The notes under the pieces are model-generated. The model was not told the DNA's origin, searched no databases, and was given only the letters and a program-made list of their open reading frames with translations. A stretch of DNA of 64,000 nt from Pseudoclavibacter sp. Marseille-Q3772 (GTDB lineage Bacteria > Actinomycetota > Actinomycetes > Actinomycetales > Microbacteriaceae), in NCBI RefSeq assembly GCF_916618895.1, contig NZ_OU745391.1, positions 1,426,001 to 1,490,000 on the forward strand. Reading direction: 5' to 3'. Positions 16,018 to 24,376 of the stretch are shown piece after piece (the first letter of the stretch is position 1; every line of letters starts with the position of its first letter). The position numbers were made by a program, and so were the translations under genes.

Positions 16018-19000
16018 TTGAGTCGTCGAATTGAACTGCTGGCGAGCGCGCGTTCCGTTGTCCGATCTGTTATTGCTCGATTACGAAGCCGCACACCGCT
16101 TGTTGTCGGCCTCGTACTCCTCCTTGCGATCGGTATTCCCGCCTTCTTGCACCCCGGAGTTCCGGAAGCCCGAACCGACCTCAATGAGGGAGGCGTGTGG
16201 GTCACGAACTCTGAGAAGGGCATCGTTGGGCACCTGAACTACCCGGCGCGCACCCTCGAGTCGGGTTTGCAAGTCACCTCGAGCGAGTTTGACATCACCC
16301 AATCAGAACGCGATGTTGTGTTTAATGACTCGGGCTCAAACTCCGTGGCCACGGTCAACGTTGCAACAACCGCGCTCAGTGCCGCATCCACCTTCGACTT
16401 TGAAGCTGACATCGTTCAGGGCGGCGACCGCGCCGCAATACTGAACCGGCAGGCCGGGTACCTCTGGGTGATGCCGGCGTCTGAAGCGGGCAGTATGCCG
16501 CTCACTGCCGATACCGCGCAAACAAACGTGCGACTACCAGGCGGAAAACTGACCGCGAGCGTGAACGGCATCGTGTTTGGTATCGCTCCCGAGTCCGGTC
16601 AGCTCGCGACCATCACCCCAGAAGGCGCCGGATACAGTACATCGCTGCGCCAACTCGACGACATCTCGCCGACCGGAAACCTGCAGCTCACGGCGGTTGG
16701 CGACCAACCCGTTGTTTTTGACCGCGACACCAATCTGATTCATCTGCCGAACGGGAAAACTGTCGATGCTCCCAACAACGACATCACCCTGCAACAGCCG
16801 GGCGAAGACGCGGATGCGGTAGTAGTCGCGGATGCCTCGAACCTGTATCAAATCAACCTCGATGACGGGGAACAGGTGTCCATGGGGCTCAGCGAGGCAA
16901 CCGCGGGCGTAGCGGCGGCTCCAGTACAGCACGGTGGATGCAGTTACGGTGCCTGGGCGGGCAGCGGCAACTATTTGCGGTGGTGCGCTGACGACTCGCA
17001 AACCGAATCGATGAACGTCGAGTCCCTGCAGGAAGCTAAGAGCCCGGTATTTCGCGTCAACCGCGATGTGATCGTGCTGAACGATACCGGTAAGGGCTCC
17101 GTGTGGTTGCCCAACGAAAAGATGGTGCTCATCGACAACTGGGATGAGATCGAGTCGGAGATTAAAGCGGACGAAGAGGAAGAAGACTCACCGCAAACCA
17201 GCGATGAGGTAGCCGACCCCGATCGCAACGCAGAGAACAAGCCGCCGATCGCGAACGACGATGAATTCGGTGTGCGACCGGGCGCATCGAACCTCCTGCC
17301 GGTGCTTATGAACGACTCGGATGCTGATGGGGACCTACTCACGGCCAGCGTCACTGAAAAGCCTCGCGGCATCCGCGTGGATCAATCTCGCGGTGGTGCG
17401 GCACTGCAGGCAGAAGTGCCGGAGAACGCAACCGGTGAGAGTACGTTCATCTATCAAGCCGCCGACGGGCGCGGTGGAACCGACACCGCGAAGGTGAAAC
17501 TCACCGTACATCCCTGGGAACAAAACGCGGCGCCCGAGCAGCGTCGCGTACCCAAAGTGGTTGTCGGGTCGGATGCCACCGTTGAGTACAACGTGATGCC
17601 GGACTGGGTAGACCCAGACGGTGACCTGTTCTTCCTTGAGGACGTGAAGGCCCCGGAAGGAATCCAGGTGCGATTCCGTCAAGAGGGAACGCTTTCGATC
17701 ACCGACCTCGGCTCAAAGCCGGGCGTGCAAGAGATCACCGTGAAGATGTCGGACGGCCGCAAGTCCCGCGACGGCAAGGTCAATCTCGATGTACGCGGGA
17801 CAGATAATATCCGTCCTAAGGCCAATGGTGACTTTGTCGTCGTGCGCGAGGGCGAATCCGTCACGGTGAATCCGCTCGGCAATGACGTGGACCCCAACGG
17901 CGACCGGCTCTCACTCGTGTCAGTTTCATCGGCCCCGCCGGGAACTTCGGTGACACCGGCGCTGGACTCCGGCTCGTTCGATTTTGTCTCCAGCGCAAAG
18001 GGCACGTACTACATGACCTATACGGTCACCGACGGCCCGAGTTCCACGAAGGGTATTGTGCGAATCGACGTGCTCGAGCGCGAAAACGATGCGCCCCCGG
18101 TAGCGGAGGACGATATTGCCCTATTGCCCAGCGGTGGTGCCACGCTGTCGGCAGTGCTCAACAACGACTTTGACCCCAGTGGGGCGGTGCTGGTGGTGCA
18201 GTCGGTGGATGTTCCACCAAACCTTCCCGTACAGGTCTCGCTCGTCGACCACCACCTGCTTCGGGTGACCTCACGACAGAACTTCGATGAGCCGGTCAAG
18301 ATCGGCTACACGATCTCGAACGGAAAACAATCCGCCGAGGCAGAAGTATTGGTTGTGCCCACGACCGAGGCGGATATTTCGGAACCACCGCAACCGGAAC
18401 CAGACCGGTTGCGCGTGCGAGCTGGTGATGTTGGCGGTGTCGCGGTCCTCGAGAACGACCGATCGGTCAACGGTCTGCCGATGCGCGTGCAGCCGGATCT
18501 TCAGCACTCGATCCCGGAATCTGCCGGTACCGCGTTCGTAACCGGTAACGAAGTCCGCTTCCGCGCCAATGACAAGCCAGGCACCTACCGACTCAGCTAT
18601 AACGTCGAAGATGATGCCGGCAATCTCGCATCCTCTTCGGTCACGATCGAAGTCGTGGATTCGGCAGAGGGCACCAATAGCGCCCCGCAGCCGGAAGACA
18701 TCGAAGCGTATGCGGTCGCGGGACAGCAGACCCGCATCCCTGTCCCGCTGACTGGAATCGATCCGGATGGTGACTCGGTCACGCTTGTGGGTGTGCAGAG
18801 CGCCACCACGAAGGGTGTGGTTGATACCGGATCTGCGTGGCTGGAATACACGCCCGCCGAGGACGCCTCGGGTACCGACTCCTTTAGCTACATCGTCGAG
18901 GACCGATTTGGCAAACAGACCTCTGCGCGCGTGAGGGTCGGCGTGGCGCCACCGAGCACCCTGAACCAGATCCCGAGTACCACTCCGGACACCGTTCGTG

Positions 19001-22000
19001 TTCGTCCAGATCGAACGGTGACCGTTGATGTGCTCGCGAACGACTCCGATCCCGACGGTGATGCGCTCGCGGTTGAACCCAATAGTTTGCAGGTGGCGGA
19101 CGGGCAGCGCGACCGAGTGTCCGTTCGGGATAACTTCATTTCCGTCACCACGCCACATGACGAAGGCGCGATTGTGTCTTCCTACGATGTGAGCGATGGT
19201 CGTGGCGGCAAAAACTCGAGTCTGCTCACCGTGCACGTCCACAAGGACGCTCCGCTGCGGGCACCGTTGCCCGCTGACGATCTGGTATCGCAAACCCAGG
19301 TCGATGAAGAGGGTGGCAAAGTGCGCGTGTCCGTGCTGGACAACGATATTGACCCCGATGGGGACCGCGGCGCGCTCGAAGTGTTCAGCGACGACGAAGG
19401 CGTTGAGGTTGACGGCCAGACGCTCATCATTGATGTTGCCAAACAACGCCGCAAGGTCGTGTACGGTGTGCGGGATGTGGACGGTCTGGTCGGTCACGCA
19501 GTGGTGTCGGTACCGGGAAGCCAGGTCGAGCGCCCGCGTGTCAACGCATCCCTCGTGCCGATTGCGATGCGCGGTGGGCAGAGCCTGACGCTCGAGCTGA
19601 GCCAGTACGTGCTCGTGCGTTCTGGCCGCTCGCCGATCATTACCGACCCGACAACGCTGACTACGGCTCCCGGGCTCAAAGTTGAGCGAGTTGAGGCGAA
19701 CGCCGACCAGATCAAGATCACAGCCGACTCGGACTTTAACGGTCAATCGTCGGTGTCTTTTAACGTGGCCGATGGCGACCTCGAACACGATCGAAGTGCG
19801 CTAAATGCTGCGGTCGTCTTGCCGGTGAACGTCCGCACAGAGACGAATCATCCGCCGCAGTTCCGTCCTTCCCCGCTGACCGTTGCGGTCGCAGAGGAAG
19901 CGGTTGAAGCAAACCTGTGTCAGATGGTTAAGGATCCCGACGGAACTCCGGCCGTGAAGCTCAAATATCGAGTGATCAAGAGTCCACCGCAGCTGTCGAC
20001 TTCATTGAGTGGATGTACGCTATCGGTTTCGCTGAAGGAAGCTACCGATTACGGCGTGCTCGGCAAGATCGAGGTTGGGATCGATGACGGGCACGGTGAA
20101 GTCACCGGCAGTATTCCAGTGACCGTACAGGCATCGACGCGACCGCTCATCCAGGTCTCGCCCGCATCCATTCCGAACGTTCAGCGCGGCCAGTCGGTAT
20201 CCGTCGATATTAATAAGTACGCGATCAACCCCTTCCCCGGTAAGGACATGAAGATCGTTGGTTCACCGAGCATCGATCGAGGACAGGGGACGGTTCACGC
20301 GGACGGGCTGACCATCAAGGCAACTCCGAGCAAGGACATGCTCGGAACCTTCACGGTGAGCTACACACTGCAAGACGCCACCGGCGACCCAAACCGGCAC
20401 GTTCGCGGGACGGTAACGCTCACGGTAAAAGACAAGCCGGCGCCACCGACGAACGTTCGAGCGGTGCCGGTTGGTCCCGGCGCTGCCAAGGTGAGCTTTG
20501 AGCCTGGAGATAGTCACGGCGCGCCGGTGACAAAGTTCAATGTCACCACCAATAGCGGAACGAATACCGAGTGCACCGGAACTGAGTGCATGGTGACCGG
20601 TTTGCAAAACGGTAGTACGCACGAGTTCCGCGTTACGGCCACCAATGAAATGGGTACCTCGGAAGCATCGGGGTGGTCATCGGGCGTGCTGATCGACGTG
20701 CAACCCGAACAGCCCGCGACACCGCAACTTTCCCCGAAGGATCAGGCCGTTGAAGCCACCTTCCTGCCGACCGCCTCGCAGGGCTCTCCGGTAACCCATT
20801 ACATCGTGACCCTGCATCCGGGAGAACAACAAAAGAAGGTGAGCGCGAGCGATAAGCCGATGAAGGTGACCTTCTCGGGGCTCGAAAACGGTACTGCCTA
20901 CCGAGTCTCAGTGCAGGCGTTTAATAACGCCAAGAAACCTTCCGAATCTTCATCCCTGAGCACCGAAGCCGTACCATTCGGCAAACCCTTCCCGGTGACG
21001 GATGCGCGTATCGCCGAGGGAGGAACAACGGGAGATAACACCAAGGGCAAAGTAGAGGTCAATTGGAAGCCCGGTGACGGTAACGGTCGCCCGGTGAAGC
21101 AGTATCAGGTGAAGCTCTCTGACGGTCAGACGAAGACGTTGCCAGCCGACCAAAAGCAGGCAACGTTCGAAGTGGAGCTCGGTCGTGACGTGTCGGCGAA
21201 GATCAGCCAGGTTACCGAATGGGGTCCGTCCGACCCGGTTTCGACCGACACCGTTCGTGTGCTCGGTACGCCCAACCCGCCCATCGGGGCAACTGCGCAG
21301 GTTACCGGTCCCGGTGAGGTCCACCTGAGCGGCGTCCAACCGAATGGTGGCGGTGGGTTCAAGAACATCGACATCTGGCTCGAGTACTTTGACCCGGCCA
21401 AGGGCAGCTGGCAGCGCTACGTGGGACCGGTGACCCTGAGCGGGTTTACACCGGGCGAGCAGGCGCGCGTGGAACTGCGCGCAATGGCGCGAGATCAGGG
21501 AGTGTCGCGCGAATCCGATCACGTCACAGTGACGACGCAAGAGACTTACTTTGAGAAACCTGGAACACCGGATGTGTCCTCTCAGGAAATGGTGAACAAC
21601 TCGGTAAGCGTGACTGTCGATCTGCAATCGGCCGCCCGCGGGAAACCGGTCAGCTACATCGACGTGAAAGGCGATGTAAAACACGACAAGTACGGTCAGA
21701 AGAGCTTCGACGTCTCGGCAAAGCCGGGTCAACAGGTGAAGGTTCAGGTTCGAGCTTGTTACGAAGACGGGGTGTGCGGTGAATGGACAGACCATTCCCG
21801 TCAGGTTCCGCCGCAGTACACCGCGACGTTCACGCAGGGATGCCCGGCCGGAAGCAAACACCACAAAGATCCGGAGTGTAAAGAGATCACCCTCACTTAC
21901 GAAGATGAGTCGTTAAAGAACAAACCGATTCAATGCACCTATTCACGATCACCGTACGGCAAGCAGCCAGTCGCGGAAGGAAAGGAAGGCAGAGCCTTCC

Positions 22001-22086
22001 AGACCAAGTGGATCACCAACGCCACAGATCCAGAAGAGTTTTCGCGAAACATTACGGGACACGGAATTAGCTGCGGGCCGAAGTAG
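16018..22086 (+). CDS. Giant Ig-like/cadherin-like and fibronectin type III repeat surface protein
   Basis: The product is 2022 residues from a TTG at 16018 with a GGGGAG site about 9 bases upstream. A basic N-terminus and one membrane helix (about 27-45) lead to an exported body. Residues ~50-400 look like a beta-propeller-type sensor region. Residues ~410-1480 contain repeated ~95-residue cadherin-like/Ig-like domains marked by VLxNDxDPDGD motifs, which bind calcium in related folds. Residues ~1475-1900 hold about four FN3 domains (APPTNVRAVPVGPGAAKVSF, then NGSTHEFRVTATN), and the last ~80 residues are Cys-containing. It heads an operon with MoxR, DUF58, transglutaminase-like and kinase genes. 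It probably forms a long wall-spanning or adhesive fibre. Partners and ligands are unknown. Confidence 0.88.
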   Translation: MSRRIELLASARSVVRSVIARLRSRTPLVVGLVLLLAIGIPAFLHPGVPEARTDLNEGGVWVTNSEKGIVGHLNYPARTLESGLQVTSSEFDITQSERDVVFNDSGSNSVATVNVATTALSAASTFDFEADIVQGGDRAAILNRQAGYLWVMPASEAGSMPLTADTAQTNVRLPGGKLTASVNGIVFGIAPESGQLATITPEGAGYSTSLRQLDDISPTGNLQLTAVGDQPVVFDRDTNLIHLPNGKTVDAPNNDITLQQPGEDADAVVVADASNLYQINLDDGEQVSMGLSEATAGVAAAPVQHGGCSYGAWAGSGNYLRWCADDSQTESMNVESLQEAKSPVFRVNRDVIVLNDTGKGSVWLPNEKMVLIDNWDEIESEIKADEEEEDSPQTSDEVADPDRNAENKPPIANDDEFGVRPGASNLLPVLMNDSDADGDLLTASVTEKPRGIRVDQSRGGAALQAEVPENATGESTFIYQAADGRGGTDTAKVKLTVHPWEQNAAPEQRRVPKVVVGSDATVEYNVMPDWVDPDGDLFFLEDVKAPEGIQVRFRQEGTLSITDLGSKPGVQEITVKMSDGRKSRDGKVNLDVRGTDNIRPKANGDFVVVREGESVTVNPLGNDVDPNGDRLSLVSVSSAPPGTSVTPALDSGSFDFVSSAKGTYYMTYTVTDGPSSTKGIVRIDVLERENDAPPVAEDDIALLPSGGATLSAVLNNDFDPSGAVLVVQSVDVPPNLPVQVSLVDHHLLRVTSRQNFDEPVKIGYTISNGKQSAEAEVLVVPTTEADISEPPQPEPDRLRVRAGDVGGVAVLENDRSVNGLPMRVQPDLQHSIPESAGTAFVTGNEVRFRANDKPGTYRLSYNVEDDAGNLASSSVTIEVVDSAEGTNSAPQPEDIEAYAVAGQQTRIPVPLTGIDPDGDSVTLVGVQSATTKGVVDTGSAWLEYTPAEDASGTDSFSYIVEDRFGKQTSARVRVGVAPPSTLNQIPSTTPDTVRVRPDRTVTVDVLANDSDPDGDALAVEPNSLQVADGQRDRVSVRDNFISVTTPHDEGAIVSSYDVSDGRGGKNSSLLTVHVHKDAPLRAPLPADDLVSQTQVDEEGGKVRVSVLDNDIDPDGDRGALEVFSDDEGVEVDGQTLIIDVAKQRRKVVYGVRDVDGLVGHAVVSVPGSQVERPRVNASLVPIAMRGGQSLTLELSQYVLVRSGRSPIITDPTTLTTAPGLKVERVEANADQIKITADSDFNGQSSVSFNVADGDLEHDRSALNAAVVLPVNVRTETNHPPQFRPSPLTVAVAEEAVEANLCQMVKDPDGTPAVKLKYRVIKSPPQLSTSLSGCTLSVSLKEATDYGVLGKIEVGIDDGHGEVTGSIPVTVQASTRPLIQVSPASIPNVQRGQSVSVDINKYAINPFPGKDMKIVGSPSIDRGQGTVHADGLTIKATPSKDMLGTFTVSYTLQDATGDPNRHVRGTVTLTVKDKPAPPTNVRAVPVGPGAAKVSFEPGDSHGAPVTKFNVTTNSGTNTECTGTECMVTGLQNGSTHEFRVTATNEMGTSEASGWSSGVLIDVQPEQPATPQLSPKDQAVEATFLPTASQGSPVTHYIVTLHPGEQQKKVSASDKPMKVTFSGLENGTAYRVSVQAFNNAKKPSESSSLSTEAVPFGKPFPVTDARIAEGGTTGDNTKGKVEVNWKPGDGNGRPVKQYQVKLSDGQTKTLPADQKQATFEVELGRDVSAKISQVTEWGPSDPVSTDTVRVLGTPNPPIGATAQVTGPGEVHLSGVQPNGGGGFKNIDIWLEYFDPAKGSWQRYVGPVTLSGFTPGEQARVELRAMARDQGVSRESDHVTVTTQETYFEKPGTPDVSSQEMVNNSVSVTVDLQSAARGKPVSYIDVKGDVKHDKYGQKSFDVSAKPGQQVKVQVRACYEDGVCGEWTDHSRQVPPQYTATFTQGCPAGSKHHKDPECKEITLTYEDESLKNKPIQCTYSRSPYGKQPVAEGKEGRAFQTKWITNATDPEEFSRNITGHGISCGPK

Positions 22087-22178
22087 TACCCGTGACTCGC
22101 GCGGATCAACGGGGTGTGCGCATCCCCAGTCCGTGAAGAACGAACCACCGAATTACCAACACGATTGAAGGAACCCGA

Positions 22179-23147
22179 ATGGCACTGAGCGAGCAGGAAG
22201 CACGCGAATTTGCGAAGACCTTTGCCGCGCTGGTCGACACTGTCGGCGAGGCGCTGCTTGGTAAGTCACACGTTGTTCGACTGGCGTTGACCTGCATGTT
22301 TGCGCAGGGGCACCTGCTGCTCGAGGATGCACCGGGTACTGGTAAGACAGCACTCGCGCGCGCAATTGCAGCGGGCGTGAACGCGCCACACTCGCGTATT
22401 CAGTTCACCCCGGACATGCTTCCCTCAGACATCACCGGTGTCACGATCTACGACCAAAAAACCGGTGATTGGAACTTCCATCACGGGCCGATCTTCGCGT
22501 CAATCGTGCTTGCCGACGAGATCAACCGCGCATCGCCGAAGACCCAGTCAGCGTTGCTTGAGGTGATGGAAGAGTCGCAGGTCACCGTCGATGGACGCAC
22601 GTACGCAACACCACAGCCGTTCATGGTCGTCGCCACCCAAAACCCCGTTGAGCAGGCAGGTACCTACCGGCTTCCAGAAGCCCAGCTCGACCGATTCCTG
22701 ATGAAAACTTCAATCGGCTACCCGCCGCACGAGCAGTTCGTCGAAGTGCTTGATGGTGCGGCGCAACCGGACCGTTCGAAACTGCTGCACCCGGTGGTCG
22801 ATGGCCCGACCGTGATGCAAATGGCCGAGTCGGCCGCTAATACGTATACCGACAGGGCGGTTGCCGGCTACATCGCCAGCCTCGCAGAAGCAACCCGAGA
22901 CAACAGCCATGTTCGCCTGGGCATCTCGATCCGTGGCGCCATCGGTATGGCTCGTTGTGCCCGTGTGTGGGCCGCCGCACAGGGGCGTGCGTATGTACTT
23001 CCCGATGACATCAAGGCGCTCGCGCACCCGGTTTGGGCGCACCGCATCGTGATGGATCCCGACGCCCAGTTCGCCGGCGTCACGGCAGCGAAGGTGCTCG
23101 ACGAGGCGATCGCCGAGGTCACTCCACCCGCGCAGGGTGAGGCGTGA
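22179..23147 (+). CDS. MoxR-family AAA+ ATPase
   Basis: The 322-residue product has a Walker A at residues 51-58 (APGTGKTA), a Walker B at 111-118 (LADEINRA), the sensor 1 region VVATQNP, and a C-terminal lid. MoxR ATPases act as chaperones that insert cofactors or assemble complexes, almost always beside DUF58 and transglutaminase-like genes, as here. It stops inside the start of the DUF58 gene (GTGA overlap at 23144-23147), so the two are coupled. Its substrate is plausibly the adjacent surface or secretion complex. Confident family call; function in this locus is inferred. Confidence 0.93.
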   Translation: MALSEQEAREFAKTFAALVDTVGEALLGKSHVVRLALTCMFAQGHLLLEDAPGTGKTALARAIAAGVNAPHSRIQFTPDMLPSDITGVTIYDQKTGDWNFHHGPIFASIVLADEINRASPKTQSALLEVMEESQVTVDGRTYATPQPFMVVATQNPVEQAGTYRLPEAQLDRFLMKTSIGYPPHEQFVEVLDGAAQPDRSKLLHPVVDGPTVMQMAESAANTYTDRAVAGYIASLAEATRDNSHVRLGISIRGAIGMARCARVWAAAQGRAYVLPDDIKALAHPVWAHRIVMDPDAQFAGVTAAKVLDEAIAEVTPPAQGEA

Positions 23148-24376
23148 TCCGCGGCCGGTTTACCCCGGAGCTCAACCGTCGCTTTGTTATTCATCCGGCC
23201 GGTTGGGCTGCGGTTGCTGCGCTGATCGTCTCGGCGGTCTTGGCGATTGGATGGGGGTGGCAGGGGGCTGCCGGCGCCGCGATCATGATCGTGGTCGCCA
23301 TTCTGATCGCGATCGTGGTTGTGCTGCGGCCGGTTACATTTACCGTGTCGGTTACGACGCAGGAAAAACGCGTTGTCGTTGGCAAGGTCAGTGTTGCCGA
23401 ACTTGTGGTCACCGCAGGGCGACGCGGCAGTTCCGCGGCCGTTGTCGAGGTGCCAGTTGGTGACCTGCGGGCAACCTTTCTGGTGCCGCGACTTGCCGCC
23501 GGTGAAATCTGGCGCGAACCCTTCCTCATCCCAACCGAAAAACGTCAGGTGCTCACGCTCGGCCCCGCTACGGCGTCTCGAACGGATGCGATTGGGCTGC
23601 TCAGTCGGGATACGCGACTATCCGACGAGGAACTCATCTACGTGCATCCGCAAACGCTCGTTCCCGGATACGATGCGACCGGATTGCTCCGCGATATCGA
23701 AGGCGTGCAGAGCGAAACGCTTTCGCCTTCGGACGTCGCCTTCCATGCCCTGCGCGACTACCAGCCCGGCGACGATCGGCGTCATGTGCACTGGCCAACA
23801 ACCGCGAAGCAGCGACGATTGGTCGTTCGGCAGTTCGAAGAAACCCGCCGTTCGGAACACGTCATCATTGTTGACACCCGGATGGACTCCTATGCGGCAG
23901 TTAGCGCGACGGCCAAAGCGCGTGCGAACACCGTGCATTTGAGTGAGCTAGCGCTGTCGATAGGCGCTTCGTACGGTATTGAGGGCATCATGCTGGACCG
24001 CGAAGTAGCGGTGTGGTGCGGGCCGGAGCAGTTGTCCATGTTCACTCCGACCCGATTTCTCGATGAACTCACGATGGTTACGTGTGTGGAGGATGAGAGC
24101 ATCCAGCAAGAAGAACGCAGAAGCCTCGACGCACTCGTGCGCGCTGCAACGCGGCAGGCCCCGCAGGCCTCAGCGGTAACCATCATTACCGGCAGCGAGG
24201 TGTCCCATGAGGACCTCACCCGCGCCGTTCGTGCCGTGCCGCCATCGGCAACTGCCCTGTGTATCCGTGCTAGCAATGAGGGTCGAGTGAAGCGGACGCA
24301 ATTGGATGGGGCGCCCCAGTTTGAGCTGAGCAGGCTCGAGCAGCTGCGACAGATTTCGGCGGTGGTGGAAGCGTGA
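23144..24376 (+). CDS. DUF58-domain membrane protein
   Basis: The 410-residue protein starts at GTG overlapping the MoxR stop. Two membrane helices lie near residues 18-60 (VIHPAGWAAVAALIVSAVL, then AAGAAIMIVVAILIAIVVVL). The DUF58 core is recognised by GDDRRHVHWPTTAKQ at residues 209-223 followed by a von Willebrand-like alpha/beta region beginning EHVIIVDTR. The DxSxS metal site of true VWA domains is replaced by DTRMD, so metal binding is uncertain. DUF58 proteins are the usual partners of MoxR ATPases. The gene overlaps the next one by GTGA at 24373. Confidence 0.9.
   Translation: MIRGRFTPELNRRFVIHPAGWAAVAALIVSAVLAIGWGWQGAAGAAIMIVVAILIAIVVVLRPVTFTVSVTTQEKRVVVGKVSVAELVVTAGRRGSSAAVVEVPVGDLRATFLVPRLAAGEIWREPFLIPTEKRQVLTLGPATASRTDAIGLLSRDTRLSDEELIYVHPQTLVPGYDATGLLRDIEGVQSETLSPSDVAFHALRDYQPGDDRRHVHWPTTAKQRRLVVRQFEETRRSEHVIIVDTRMDSYAAVSATAKARANTVHLSELALSIGASYGIEGIMLDREVAVWCGPEQLSMFTPTRFLDELTMVTCVEDESIQQEERRSLDALVRAATRQAPQASAVTIITGSEVSHEDLTRAVRAVPPSATALCIRASNEGRVKRTQLDGAPQFELSRLEQLRQISAVVEA

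Noticed and set aside
18271..19788. A 505-residue open frame antisense to the giant surface-protein gene
   Set aside because: It lies wholly inside a well-supported gene, has His/Arg/Asp-rich shadow composition, no ribosome site and no family features.
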